A DNA stretch of 64,000 nt from CAMDPA01 sp965223035 (GTDB taxonomy: Bacteria; Pseudomonadota; Alphaproteobacteria; Rhizobiales; Hyphomicrobiaceae). The translations under genes and the position numbers were made by a program. How positions within the stretch are numbered: position 1 is the first letter of the stretch; each line of letters opens with the position of its first letter. The notes beneath the pieces were generated by a model. The model did no database searches. It worked only from the letters and a program-made list of their open reading frames with translations, and was not told the DNA's origin. Location of the stretch: NCBI GenBank assembly GCA_965223035.1, contig OZ244980.1, forward strand, positions 5,952,001 through 6,016,000. The letters are read 5' to 3'. Below are positions 55,617 through 64,000 of this stretch, in pieces.

Positions 55617-55871
55617 CTCCCGCGACGGCCGCAATCCGGTGGTTGTGGCGCTGCCGGGTGCGGTTGCGCTTGATCAGGCTTCAGGTCGCCTAAACGCCAT
55701 GGCGCAGCGCTCGCCTGACAAACGTGCAGGTGCCGGCGGTCGGATGGCCGGCCCACGCCTGAGCAGGGTCGCCGCGCTGAATGGGAGGGTACGTCGGTAG
55801 ATAATGCTGGATCATTTCCGCTTGGGGGGAAACACCTTGCTGCCGACCGGCCACCTCATGGCACGCCGTTG

Positions 55872-55922
55872 TGGCTGGCCGGGCGGGGCAGCGGGATAGT
55901 TCCAGCTCACACTGCAACGGCC
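55872..55922. repeat. Family C repeat copy (C8)
   Basis: GGCTGGCCGGGCGGGGCAGC, GGGATAGTTCCAGCTCACACTG, CAACGG. Good match to C4. Confidence 0.6.
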
Positions 55923-56226
55923 TAACCCGGCACTCGCCCTCAAGCCGATCTTGAGATCTGCTGCCGCCACTGTGATTGAAACCACACAGTGGCGATTGCG
56001 CCATGTCTGATCCGAACTCGCAAACGCAATGGGAGGCGGGCAAATGGTCGCCCCTCGATCCGCACGCCTGATGACCGCGAAGCCTTCCAAGCCGTGATTC
56101 TCTCAACCCGTTGAGAGCCTGCAGGCGTTAAGGCGGATCGCGCCGCGCCGCGTCCCGGATCGCCCATATCGTCGGTGCAGCCGCCAGCGCTCGGCGCCGG
56201 CGATAGGCGACGAATAACGGCGTGGC

Positions 56227-56607
56227 TCAGTTGTCACTGCATAAGACGCTCACGATGACGCGTCCGCGTGAATGGGGGATGCACTCCCCGCCACGGGCGT
56301 ACTTGAAGTTTTTGGCCCTGCAGGCCGTGTCGAACGCCTGCTGTCGAGCGGTCGCCGTGCTGCAGCTGCCCAGCACCGTCTGCTTGGCAACCCAGTCCAT
56401 TTTCAGGCGGATCGGGTTCGGCCGCTGCGCCTGATCGCGTTGAAGTGTTCGGATCGCCGACTCCAAATCGTTCAATCGGGAATTGAACTGCTCAAGTGTG
56501 GATTCGATCGCACCGATCCGCTCCGATGGGTCGTTTTGAGCCCGAAGCGGCGGCGCTGACAGTGCCAAAATGAAGGCCACGCTCAGTAGGGCAACGTGGT
56601 TGCGCAT
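56227..56607 (-). CDS. Secreted hypothetical protein with coiled coil
   Basis: 126 residues from ATG 56607 (GAGGAG upstream). Signal peptide (MRNHVALLSVAFILALSAPPLRAQ), then a heptad-like helix (RIGAIESTLEQFNSRLNDLESAIRTLQRDQ), then a domain with Cys at SCSTATARQQAFDTACRAKNF, GGECIPHSRGRVIVSVLCSD. Looks like a short coiled-coil periplasmic protein with two disulfides. No family recognised. Confidence 0.75.
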   Translation of the reverse strand: MRNHVALLSVAFILALSAPPLRAQNDPSERIGAIESTLEQFNSRLNDLESAIRTLQRDQAQRPNPIRLKMDWVAKQTVLGSCSTATARQQAFDTACRAKNFKYARGGECIPHSRGRVIVSVLCSDN

Positions 56608-56649
56608 GGGGCACACTCCTCATGGACAGTCGAAGGGCGGCGCGAAACC

Positions 56650-56802
56650 TAGATCATCGCGCCTTAAATCGGAACCGCAACGCCGATTCCAATTGCGCCG
56701 GTTCCGATTTAAGGCGCAAAGATGATCGCTCTTAAAGTGGTGAGCAACTTTCTGCCTTTGATCGGGATCGTTCCGATTCCGATCAAAGGCAGGTTGCTCT
56801 AG
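56650..56802. repeat. Family A composite repeat (A8), full-length reference
   Basis: CTAGATCATCGCGCC, long hairpin TTAAATCGGAACC...GGTTCCGATTTAA, GGCGCAAAGATGATCGCTCTTAAAGTGGTGAGCAACTTTCT linker, short hairpin CCTTTGATCGGGATC...GATCAAAGG, CAGGTTGCTCTAG. CTAG on both ends. Confidence 0.9.
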
Positions 56803-56882
56803 ATGATCGTGTCGGACGTCGGCAAAATCAATGCGCTTATCCCGAACCGGGTGCGAGCGGGCACGGTCGGCGGCGCGTTGAT

Positions 56883-57395
56883 ATGACAATGCTGCACCAA
56901 ACCTTCGCAAAAATGGTGAGCGGGTCGTCTATAGGACCCAGGCGCGGTCTTCGTCGCCGGGCCCGTCTGTTTGGCTGGGGCTCCGGTTTGGTTTCCAAAA
57001 AGCCCTATCAAGATTTTCAGCTCTACGTTGAGATCCCGGTCAGCAATGATGCCAGCAGCGGCATCGCTATTCGCAGCAATGGCCTCAAAACAGGTCGATG
57101 CACGGACTTGCTGTGAAGTCAAAGTTTGTGATCAGCGCAAGGATCCGACGTAGGGTATCGGCGCCATCGTCTATTTCGTCGAGGCCGCGCCAATGCCGAA
57201 GGCCGGCGGCAAGTAGATCACCCACCTGATCACCGACAAAGGCGAAATATCGTCGTCGTGCTCAACGGTTAGACGACAGCCGAGGTGCAGAATGGCCTGT
57301 TCGCAAAAGGACCGATCACTTTGCGGCAGGGTGGCGGTGTCATGACGGGTTGGAAAATCGCAATCAAGCCGCTCTCGGGCGTGATCGGTGGAGAT
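56883..57395 (+). pseudogene. Decayed 3-keto-disaccharide hydrolase-like (DUF1080) gene
   Basis: In different frames of the plus strand one reads YQDFQLYVEIPVSNDASSGIAIRSNG, the core of DUF1080 domains (sugar-binding jelly roll), then NIVVVLNG and, in another frame, NGLFAKGPITLRQGGGVM..WKIAIKPL, the C-terminal strand pair of that domain. Stops and frame changes separate them. A gene of this family has decayed here. The match is from motif memory and needs a profile search. Confidence 0.6.
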
Positions 57396-57811
57396 CGACG
57401 TGATCCGCGAGGGGTCGCGAAAGCGGAGCATGCTCAACAGCATGGCGCGAGGCATGCTCCGGCACCGCGCGTGATGTCATCGACGAGAATGGGTCGTAGG
57501 CGAGCGAGCGACATGCCGCTTCAACGCGAACTGTCGCAAGCGCGTGAGCGCTGACTGGGCACGGCAGCGGGGGTTTGGCGTAGGCTGCGCGAGCGGTGGA
57601 CGCTGGGACGGTGAGCAGCTATCGTGCGCCATCGTGCCGGACGCTGATAGCCGACTGGGCCGAGGCACGGCGGCGCGTGGCAACATAGGCGTGCTAAGAG
57701 CGCGCCTGGCAGGCCGACCGCCATGGCGTCTTGGCAGTGACGTGAGGCCACTGCCATGGCGTGTGTGTCCGGCGCGCACGAGCGCGCGACGAGAGATCAA
57801 GGCTAGCCGGC

Positions 57812-58837
57812 ATGAAGTACGTTCAAAATGCCTGGTACGTGGCCGGCTGGTCCAGCGAGGTCGGCCGGGAGTTAAAAAGGGCGACGATCTTAGAGACGGA
57901 TCTGGTCTTATACCGCAGGTCATCCGGCGACGTTGTGGCCCTACAGGATCGGTGTCCGCATAAATTCCTGCCGTTGTCGAAAGGCAAATTGATCGGCGAC
58001 GATGTCCAATGCGGGTACCACGGACTGACGTTCGATGGTGATGGCCAATGTGTGCGGGTGCCCGGGCAAAACGAAGTTCCAGGCTCGATCAATGTACGTC
58101 GCTTTCCGGTCCACGAGAAACACGACATCATTTGGGTTTGGATGGGAGACCCGGCCCGGGCCGATACGTCGAAGGTGTTCGACCTGCCGGTCTTTTACGA
58201 GCAAGGCTGGGCGGCGCATCAAGGTGACGCGCTGCATTTGCAGGCCAACTATCTCAACGTCGCCGACAATCTGTGCGATCCGGCACATGTCAGCTTCGTG
58301 CATCCGACCACGCTCGGCAACGCGTCGAGCGAGGACATACCGATCGACAGCCGTCGCATGGACGATGGAACGATCGTGACCTGGCGCTGGGTACGCGATT
58401 CCCCCCCGGTTGGGTTCTTCAAGGCCTTCGGTGGGTTTGAGGCCAACGTCGATCGCTGGCACTATTATTATCTGCACCTGCCGAGCACCGCTGTCATCGA
58501 TTTTGGCTCGCAAGACGTGAGCGACCCGCTCGATGTTGACAGTCGTGATCAGGGCGTGCGCATCTTCGCGCTGCATTTTTTGACCCCTGTCAACAACGGC
58601 TACACGATCGACAGATGGATGCATATCCGCAACCGGGCGATCGATGACGAGCAGGCAGCATTGCAGATGGATGATCTGTTTAGGGTCGCCTTCGCCGAGG
58701 ACAAGGAGATCCTCGAGGCGATCGAGGAGGAGGAGCGTAAGATCGGTGATGTTCGCCAGGTCCGGCTCGCGATCGACAAGGGGTCCAACCTCTACCGGCG
58801 CGCGATCGACCGCTTGATCGAGGCGGAAGCGGGCTGA
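57812..58837 (+). CDS. Rieske-type aromatic-ring or demethylating oxygenase
   Basis: 341 residues from ATG 57812 (MKYVQNAWYVAGWSSEVG, the VanA-like start). Rieske cluster CPHKFLPLSKGKLIGDDVQCGYHGL (Cys-x-His ... Cys-x-x-His). Mononuclear iron box NVADNLCDPAHVSFVH (Asp and two His). Resembles vanillate O-demethylase and toluenesulfonate methyl-monooxygenase in size and motifs; the exact substrate is unknown. No ferredoxin reductase gene is nearby, so it must use one from elsewhere. It is followed by genes for a molybdenum hydroxylase in the same direction. Confidence 0.9.
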   Translation: MKYVQNAWYVAGWSSEVGRELKRATILETDLVLYRRSSGDVVALQDRCPHKFLPLSKGKLIGDDVQCGYHGLTFDGDGQCVRVPGQNEVPGSINVRRFPVHEKHDIIWVWMGDPARADTSKVFDLPVFYEQGWAAHQGDALHLQANYLNVADNLCDPAHVSFVHPTTLGNASSEDIPIDSRRMDDGTIVTWRWVRDSPPVGFFKAFGGFEANVDRWHYYYLHLPSTAVIDFGSQDVSDPLDVDSRDQGVRIFALHFLTPVNNGYTIDRWMHIRNRAIDDEQAALQMDDLFRVAFAEDKEILEAIEEEERKIGDVRQVRLAIDKGSNLYRRAIDRLIEAEAG

Positions 58838-58969
58838 CCGCACTCGTAGGGTCGGCACGCTGGTGTCGATCGCGTCGGCCGAAGCTGCCCGTTGTGTCGA
58901 TTGAGATCGGCGTGTACCGTCTCGTCATCGATCCGCTCGGCCCCTCCGCCAGTCCATGGGAACATCGTT

Positions 58970-59779
58970 GTGAAGTACACGCCATCCTGTGGGCTTATCG
59001 CGTCATCGTTCCGCAGCCTGCCGCCGTTCGAACTGATGCGGCCATCGAGTGTCGCTGAAGCGGTGTCGGCATTGACATCGGCGGAGCGCCCCGCCGTGCT
59101 CGCCGGCGGCACGGACTTGCCCGCTCGCTTCAATGAAGGCTTCGCGCCCTCTCGGCTGGTCGATATCAGTCGGATCGAGCCGTTGCGCCAGATCGTGTCC
59201 GAAGCCGGCACGCTTTCGATCGGCGCGATGGTGACCCACGCCGAAGGCGCCAACCATCCCGTGATCGCGCAGCTGCTGCCGACATTCGGCGCTGCCTGGT
59301 CGCGAATCGCCAACGTTCGGGTACGGATGTCGGCAACGCTGGGGGGCAACGTGATGGCGGGTCGCGCCCGCTACGAGGGGTTGATCTTGCTGACGGCTAT
59401 GGGCGCCAGTCTGGTGTTTGCGACACCCAGCGGCGAGCGTATCGTGGCGTTGGACGGGCAGCGCCAGCTGCCATCGGCGCAGGACGGGCTGCTGACCGGG
59501 GTCCGCATTCCGTTGCAGCGGAGCATGCGGGTTGATTATGAGCGCAGTCTGCGACCGATATTGACCCAGGCGGTCGCCGTCGACGCCGACGGCAACGGTC
59601 GCGTCGTCACCGCGACCGAGCATGTCGCGCCCAGGGTGGAGACGCTCGAACGATGGCGACCGGCCGGCGGTCAGCTCGCCAGCCAAGCGTTCGGCGATCC
59701 AGTAACGAGCGACACTTATCTCAATCAGGTGAGGGCCGTTCTGTTTGACCGTCAGATCGCGCGATTGGGGGCAGCATGA
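58970..59779 (+). CDS. Molybdenum hydroxylase FAD-binding subunit
   Basis: About 269 residues from GTG 58970 (other starts are possible). FAD motifs: PAVLAGGTDLPARFNEGF, LSIGAMVTHAE, and SATLGGNVMAGRARYEGLILL, as in the M subunits of the xanthine-dehydrogenase family. The N-terminal LPPFELMRPSSVAEAVSAL fits the family start. It overlaps the 2Fe-2S subunit gene by 4 bases (ATGA). Confidence 0.88.
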   Translation: MKYTPSCGLIASSFRSLPPFELMRPSSVAEAVSALTSAERPAVLAGGTDLPARFNEGFAPSRLVDISRIEPLRQIVSEAGTLSIGAMVTHAEGANHPVIAQLLPTFGAAWSRIANVRVRMSATLGGNVMAGRARYEGLILLTAMGASLVFATPSGERIVALDGQRQLPSAQDGLLTGVRIPLQRSMRVDYERSLRPILTQAVAVDADGNGRVVTATEHVAPRVETLERWRPAGGQLASQAFGDPVTSDTYLNQVRAVLFDRQIARLGAA

Positions 59780-60258
59780 ACGAGATGGTGATCGAGTTCG
59801 ATCTCAACGGCAAAATTCACTACGACATTGTGCCCACAAACGCGGTGTTGGTGGATTATCTGCGTGACACATGTGGGCTGAAGGGCGCCAAAATCGGCTG
59901 CTCGCGCGGGGTATGCGGGGCGTGTACGGTGCTGATCAATGGTCGCCCCGTGGCCGCTTGCTCCGCATTTGCGTTCCAGGTCAACGGCGCCAGCGTGGAA
60001 ACCATTGAGGGGCTGGCCCGGGATGGCCAGCTCGATCCCGTTCAGCAAGCCTTTATCGATCATGCCGCGTTTCAGTGTGGGTACTGCACCGCGGGCATGA
60101 TCCTTCTCACCAAGGCCTTGTTGGCGCACGATCCGCAGCCTGATCGAGCCACCATCATCGATTGGTTGAGTTCCAACGTCTGCCGGTGCGCGGGTTATCC
60201 TCAAATCATCGCGGCAGTGCAGGACGCTGCCCGGCGCCTGCGGGACCAGCCGTCATGA
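59776..60258 (+). CDS. Molybdenum hydroxylase 2Fe-2S subunit
   Basis: 160 residues with both [2Fe-2S] sets: plant-type GCSRGVCGACTVLING (plus Cys in AACSAF) and the helical-domain FQCGYCTAGMIL...NVCRCAGYPQI. It passes electrons from the Mo centre to FAD. The next gene starts at ATGA overlap. Confidence 0.93.
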   Translation: MNEMVIEFDLNGKIHYDIVPTNAVLVDYLRDTCGLKGAKIGCSRGVCGACTVLINGRPVAACSAFAFQVNGASVETIEGLARDGQLDPVQQAFIDHAAFQCGYCTAGMILLTKALLAHDPQPDRATIIDWLSSNVCRCAGYPQIIAAVQDAARRLRDQPS

Positions 60259-62561
60259 GCGATCAACTGACTTCGGTCGGCGCCAATGTGCCGCGCAAAG
60301 ATGCGGTGGAGAAGGTCACCGGTGCGGCAGCCTATGCGGTCGATATTACGCATGCTGGAATGTTGCATGCCAAGGTGCTGCGTTCGCCCCGAGCCCATGC
60401 GCTGATCACGCGGCTGGACGTCAGCAAAGCGCGCCGGGCGCCGGGCGTGCACGCCGTTCTAACGCATGCCGACATTCCCGCGCACTATATGCCGGTCTAT
60501 GGCTATAACATCAAGGATCAGCCGATCGTGGCCGTGGACCGGGTCCGTTACGTCGGCGATATTGTGTGCGCGGTGGCGGCGGAGAGCGAGGCTGAAGCGG
60601 TTGCGGCGTTGGAGCTGGTGGACGTCGAGTATCAGGATCTTCCGGTCGTCGCCGACATTGAGGCCGCGTTAGATGAGGCGGCGCCGGAGCTGTTTCCGGA
60701 GGCGCCGGTGGGCGCCGTTCCGGCCTATGGCACTGGTGCCAGCGCGCAGATGCGGCCGCGCAAGAACGTCTGCTATCAATTCAATTATCAGACCGGAGAC
60801 CCGGCGGCGTTTGCTGCCTGCGATCACGTGTTCGAGGACACGTTTCGTTTCTCGCGCATGCATCATTATCACCTGGAGCCGTTCGTGGCAGTCGCGCGCG
60901 CGGCCGCGGACAGCATCGAGGTGTGGTCGGCGTGTCAGAACCCGTTTCCGCTTCGCAAAGAGCTGGCGCGGATATTCAAGGTTTCGGAAAGCAGCGTAAC
61001 CGTCCACGTGCAGCACTTGGGTGCCGGCTTCGGCTCCAAAAACAACTGCAAAGCAGAACCGGCTGCGGTCATGCTGTCGCTGATGACGGGGCGGGCCGTG
61101 CGCTTCTGCTTGACCATGGAGGAGAGCGCGCTGACCAATACACAGCATGCCGCCGTCCTCAAGCTCAAGACCGGTGTCATGCGCGACGGCCGCTTTGTCG
61201 CACGGCAAAGCGAGATCCTTCTGAACTCGGGGGCCTATTCCGATGCCAGCCCGTTGGTCTCGGAAAAAGCCGGCTACAGAATACCGGGGCCTTATCGCTG
61301 GCAGCATATCGACAGTCGCTGCTTGTGCGTGATGACCAACACGGCGCCGGCTGGTCCGTTCCGAGGTTTTGGTGGGACGCAGTCGAGTTGGGCCTGCGAA
61401 AGCCAGATCGACATGATCGCGCGTCGGCTCGGGCTGGACCCCTACGACATCCGCGTCAAAAACCTGATCGCGCTGGGTGAACCGTTCGTGCCAGGCGAAT
61501 CCGGCATGGATAGCGACCTGAAGCAAGGGCTCGACCTGGTGTGCGAGCAGATCGGCTATCGTCAGCCGAAAGGTGGTCCACATCGCGGCAGAGGCCTCGC
61601 CATCGGCTTTAAGGACGGTGGTGGGATCAAAAAGGCGGCGCAGGCGCGGGTGCGGGTCTTGACCAACGGCGACGCGATCTTGAATTTTTCCAGCGTTGAG
61701 ATGGGCCAAGGCATCCGCACGGCGCTGGTGCAAGTGGTGGCGGACATTCTGAAGTTGCCCATGGATCGCGTTTCGGCGCCCGCGATCACCACCGATCACT
61801 CGCCGTTCTGTGAAGGGACCAATGCCAGCTCGGGCATCGCGATCACCGGTCGCGCGGTGGAGCGCGCGGCACGCGAGTCCAGGCAACAGGTTCTGGCGTT
61901 CGCGGCGCAAGAATTGAACTGCGATGTGACGGAGCTCGACCTGGACAACGGCTTCATCGTGCAAGGCACCGGCCCCAACGCGCAGCGGCGGCCGTTGGGT
62001 CCGCTGGTGATGGCCCATTACGGCGGACCGGGCTTTGAGTTTTCCGCGGAGGGGTTTTACATCTCGCCGACCGACCACAACGCGCCGCTCGAATCGCCGT
62101 GTGCGTTTTGGGAGATCGGATGGGGTGCCGCCGAGGTCGAGGTCGATACCGAGACGGGCCATGTCAAGGTGTTGAAGCTGGTCAGCAGCGGCGATACGGG
62201 CCGGTCCATTCATCCGCTGGTGTGCAAAGGGCAGGAGGACGGCGCCGCGATCATGGGCTATGGCCAAGCCATGTTCGAGCGCATGATCTACGACCAGACC
62301 GGTCAGTTGCTCAATTTGGATCCATTGATTTATCGGGTGCCGCTGGCCGAAGACCTTCCGCATCAGTTCGAGACCATTACCCAGCAGCAAGGGCACGGGC
62401 CAGGTCCGTTCGGGGCCAAAGGTGCCGGCGAGGCGACCATTCTGCCGATCGCCAGCGCCATCGCGAATGCCATCGAAGATGCCGTCGGTGTACGTATCAC
62501 GGCGTTGCCGATCACGCCGGAGCGGGTGTTGGCGGCGTTGCAGCGGCGGACGGACGACTAG
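60255..62561 (+). CDS. Molybdenum hydroxylase molybdopterin-binding subunit
   Basis: 768 residues from ATG 60255. VGANVPRKDAVEKVTGAAAYAVDI start, LGAGFGSKNNCKAEPAAVMLSL, PAGPFRGFGGTQSSWACESQID (active-site loop of xanthine-dehydrogenase type, not the CO-dehydrogenase VAYXCSFR), VEMGQGIRTALVQVVADIL, and FGAKGAGEATILPIASAIANAI with the catalytic Glu in GAGEA. It hydroxylates an unknown heteroaromatic or aldehyde substrate using molybdopterin cytosine dinucleotide. The TAG stop is in the CTAG edge of repeat A9. Confidence 0.93.
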   Translation: MSDQLTSVGANVPRKDAVEKVTGAAAYAVDITHAGMLHAKVLRSPRAHALITRLDVSKARRAPGVHAVLTHADIPAHYMPVYGYNIKDQPIVAVDRVRYVGDIVCAVAAESEAEAVAALELVDVEYQDLPVVADIEAALDEAAPELFPEAPVGAVPAYGTGASAQMRPRKNVCYQFNYQTGDPAAFAACDHVFEDTFRFSRMHHYHLEPFVAVARAAADSIEVWSACQNPFPLRKELARIFKVSESSVTVHVQHLGAGFGSKNNCKAEPAAVMLSLMTGRAVRFCLTMEESALTNTQHAAVLKLKTGVMRDGRFVARQSEILLNSGAYSDASPLVSEKAGYRIPGPYRWQHIDSRCLCVMTNTAPAGPFRGFGGTQSSWACESQIDMIARRLGLDPYDIRVKNLIALGEPFVPGESGMDSDLKQGLDLVCEQIGYRQPKGGPHRGRGLAIGFKDGGGIKKAAQARVRVLTNGDAILNFSSVEMGQGIRTALVQVVADILKLPMDRVSAPAITTDHSPFCEGTNASSGIAITGRAVERAARESRQQVLAFAAQELNCDVTELDLDNGFIVQGTGPNAQRRPLGPLVMAHYGGPGFEFSAEGFYISPTDHNAPLESPCAFWEIGWGAAEVEVDTETGHVKVLKLVSSGDTGRSIHPLVCKGQEDGAAIMGYGQAMFERMIYDQTGQLLNLDPLIYRVPLAEDLPHQFETITQQQGHGPGPFGAKGAGEATILPIASAIANAIEDAVGVRITALPITPERVLAALQRRTDD

Positions 62562-62706
62562 AGCGACCTGACTTTAATCGGAATCGGAACGATCCCGATG
62601 GACAGCAGAAAGTTGCTGACCACTTTAACAGCGTTTATATTTGTGCCTTAAATTGGAACCGGCGTTGCGGTTCCCAGCGGTTCCAATTTAAGGCACGATG
62701 ATCCTG
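62558..62706. repeat. Diverged family A composite (A9)
   Basis: CTAGAGCGACCTGAC, short hairpin TTTAATCGGAATCGG...CCCGATGG, linker AGAAAGTTGCTGACCACTTTAACAGCG, long hairpin GCCTTAAATTGGAACCGG...CGGTTCCAATTTAAGGC, then ACGATGATC. Arms carry compensating changes (AATTGGAACC/GGTTCCAATT). Confidence 0.8.
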
Positions 62707-62720
62707 GGCGGTTCAGTGTC

Positions 62721-62763
62721 AGCGGGCCGGCAAGCCGCTTCCGCCGCGGGCGAAACTGATCTT
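62721..62763. repeat. Family B repeat copy (B7)
   Basis: AGCGGGCCGGCAAGCCGCTT then CCGCCGCGGGCGAAACTGATCTT. Good match to B3 and B4, but lacks the final CTAG. Confidence 0.6.
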
Positions 62764-63058
62764 ATGCGCTGATATGAAAACATTTCCTGGGGTCCGAGGC
62801 CTGTATTGGGGGCGTCTGCGTCGATGCTGCGGCCGCCGATGAGTTCGAGAACAACGCGCCGCGCGACCCTGTTCAAACATGGACCCTCACCGGCATCGGC
62901 GGTTCAAGGCGCGAACGACGATACCGATTGCGGTCAACGGCGTCGATCGCGCTCGCGTGCACGGCGTCGACGCGAGGCAATGCAGCCGCCTCTTCTAAAG
63001 TATCGGCGATGTTGATGTGCAACCAGCCGTAGAACTGCAGTTGCCAGCAAGATGCTCG

Positions 63059-63087
63059 TTGAATACAAGTACATCGCCGTCTATTGT
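63059..63087 (+). promoter_or_regulatory. Possible sigma-70 promoter
   Basis: TTGAAT at 63059-63064 and TATTGT at 63082-63087 with 17 bases between, 33 bases upstream of the ATG of the next gene. Confidence 0.4.
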
Positions 63088-63120
63088 GGCCAACACGATA
63101 ACAATGCAAAGGGAGATGTT

Positions 63121-64000
63121 ATGCGTACAAAGCTTGCGGGCGCAGCCGCCGTTGCGTTGATTGGCCTGCCCACCCTCGCAGCCGCACAATCCGTCAAAAT
63201 CGGCTACATCAACTCGATGTCGGGTGGTCCCGGCATCTACGGCAAGCATGGTAAAGACGGTTTCGAGCTCGGGCTCGACCACCTTAACCGTAAAGTCGGA
63301 GGGCTCAAGGCCGAGGTGATCTACGGTGATACCCAGCGCAAGCCCGACGTTGCGCGGCAATTGGTCGAGAAGCTGTTAAAGCGGGATCGGGTGGAAATTA
63401 TCGCCGGCATTACCTGGTCCAACATTCTGGCCGCGGTGCGTCGGCCGGTGATCCGCGCCAAGAAGATCTTGATCAGCACCAATGCCGGCTGGTCGGGTAT
63501 GGCGGGCAAGAATTGCTCGGCCTATTTCTTCTCGACGTCATGGAATAACGACCAGACGCCGGAGGCGATGGGCAAGTTGATGAATGAGGAGAACTTCAAG
63601 GACGTGTTTTTGATCTCGGCGAACTATCAGGCCGGCAAGGACATGCTCAATGGGTTCGAGCGGTACTATAAGGGCAAGGTCGCCGGCCGCATCTTGTACC
63701 GGCTTGGCCAGCGTGACTTCCAGGCGGAAATCTCGCAGATCCGTGCGGCAAATCCGGCGGCACTGTTTGGCTTTGTGCCCGGGCCGATGGGAATCGCATT
63801 CACCAAGCAATTTCGCGCTGCTGGTTTGAGCGATAAGATCCCATTCTACAACGTCTTCACGATTGATCACCTGTCGCTCAAGGGCCATGGCAAGAATGCC
63901 ATAGGAACCTTCCATACCAGCTATTGGGACAATAGCTCGACCCGGCCTGAAAACGTGAAATTCAAGAAGGACTTCCTGGCCAAGTACGGCTATCAGCCTT
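63121..64000 (+). CDS. Periplasmic branched-chain amino acid-type ABC binding protein (cut by window end)
   Basis: At least 293 residues, runs off the end. Start ATG 63121 with GGGAG upstream; signal peptide (MRTKLAGAAAVALIGLPTLA), then VKIGYINSMSGGPGIYGKHGKDGFELGLDHLN, the Peripla_BP_6 (LivK-like) start, and EIIAGITWSNILAAV, LISANYQAGKDMLNGFE. Members bind branched-chain amino acids, amides or aromatic acids. The adjacent oxygenase and Mo-hydroxylase suggest an aromatic or heterocyclic substrate, but that is inference. Confidence 0.93.
   Translation, partial: MRTKLAGAAAVALIGLPTLAAAQSVKIGYINSMSGGPGIYGKHGKDGFELGLDHLNRKVGGLKAEVIYGDTQRKPDVARQLVEKLLKRDRVEIIAGITWSNILAAVRRPVIRAKKILISTNAGWSGMAGKNCSAYFFSTSWNNDQTPEAMGKLMNEENFKDVFLISANYQAGKDMLNGFERYYKGKVAGRILYRLGQRDFQAEISQIRAANPAALFGFVPGPMGIAFTKQFRAAGLSDKIPFYNVFTIDHLSLKGHGKNAIGTFHTSYWDNSSTRPENVKFKKDFLAKYGYQP

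Larger units (their letters stand above)
55203..56226. other. Repeat-filled non-coding region
   Basis: About 1 kb. Family B copy B6 (55404-55441), composite family A copy A7 (55461-55616) and family C copy C8 (55872-55922). A minus-strand open frame at 55690-56106 runs through C8 and has no recognisable domain or start signal. Confidence 0.65.
56608..57811. other. Long gap with repeat A8 and a decayed DUF1080 gene
   Basis: Contains the family A composite copy A8 (56650-56802), the DUF1080 remnant (56883-57395), and about 400 bases (57400-57811) in which open frames on both strands lack recognisable features. The Rieske gene promoter is presumably at the right. Confidence 0.6.
62562..63120. 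other. Repeat and promoter region before the binding-protein gene
   Basis: A9 and B7 occupy the left. No gene in the rest; two short open frames on the plus strand lack support. The promoter for the next gene is likely at the right end. Confidence 0.6.

Noticed and set aside
55690..56106. Minus-strand open frame of 138 codons
   Set aside because: It crosses a family C repeat, has no start signal and its translation looks like random GC-rich sequence.
60669..62396. 575-codon antisense frame over the Mo-hydroxylase gene
   Set aside because: GC-rich shadow; the plus strand has the intact enzyme.
60255..62561. Carbon monoxide dehydrogenase (coxL)
   Set aside because: The active-site loop reads PFRGFGGTQ, not the VAYXCSFR motif of true CO dehydrogenases.

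Overview
The window is GC-rich (roughly low-to-mid 60s per cent by eye), densely coded chromosomal DNA of an alphaproteobacterium, most likely of the Hyphomicrobiales (Rhizobiales). That placement rests on gene content and order: acnA next to ccmABCDG with a DUF1223 protein on the other side, a Smr / MltA / Tim44-domain / FxsA group, mnmE-mnmG-rsmG-parA-parB, and a Caulobacter-type Cpa/Tad pilus locus. The parAB genes and four parS-like palindromes (one in acnA, two behind mnmE, one inside rsmG) say the middle of the window lies close to the chromosome origin. No rRNA, tRNA or CRISPR array was seen.

Layout. 1-4.7 kb: end of dapF, a soluble QueG/reductive-dehalogenase-like iron-sulfur protein, a DMT exporter, an LprI-like secreted protein and a hydroxypyruvate-isomerase-like enzyme. 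4.8-11.5 kb: a coenzyme F420 operon containing a luciferase-like oxidoreductase, a fused CofG/CofH FO synthase, an F420:NADP oxidoreductase, CofC, a class III CoA-transferase and a MaoC-like hotdog protein. It makes the F420 chromophore, activates the phospholactyl side-chain precursor and supplies enzymes likely to use or follow F420 chemistry; CofD and CofE must be elsewhere. 11.6-14.3 kb: a bufferin operon (bufA-bufB-bufC-doxX) with an internal hairpin. 14.4-16.5 kb: a BadI-like ring-opening hydrolase followed by an IS630-type element. 16.6-30.3 kb: a tandem AAA ATPase, the Smr/MltA/Tim44/FxsA group, DUF1223, aconitase and the cytochrome c maturation genes. 30.5-40.4 kb: a DUF255 thioredoxin-like protein, then mnmE, mnmG, rsmG, parA, parB and an FAH-family hydrolase. 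40.7-53.1 kb: a Tad/Cpa pilus locus with a receiver-HPt protein at its downstream end. 53.3-64 kb: a TetR regulator, a YdjM-like membrane protein, repeat-filled DNA with a decayed DUF1080 gene, then a Rieske oxygenase, a three-subunit molybdenum hydroxylase and the start of a periplasmic binding protein, together looking like an uptake and oxidation module for an unidentified organic substrate.

The feature that runs through the whole window is a set of dispersed imperfect palindromes of at least three families, here called A, B and C. Many end in CTAG and several sit exactly at the TAG stop codon of a gene. One family A copy has been split by the IS630 element, whose terminal sequence (TAGAGCA) is shared with the ends of families A and B. 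This makes it plausible that the repeats are non-autonomous elements moved by an IS630-like transposase. In one case a repeat has become the C-terminal tail and stop codon of a protein (the receiver-HPt protein).
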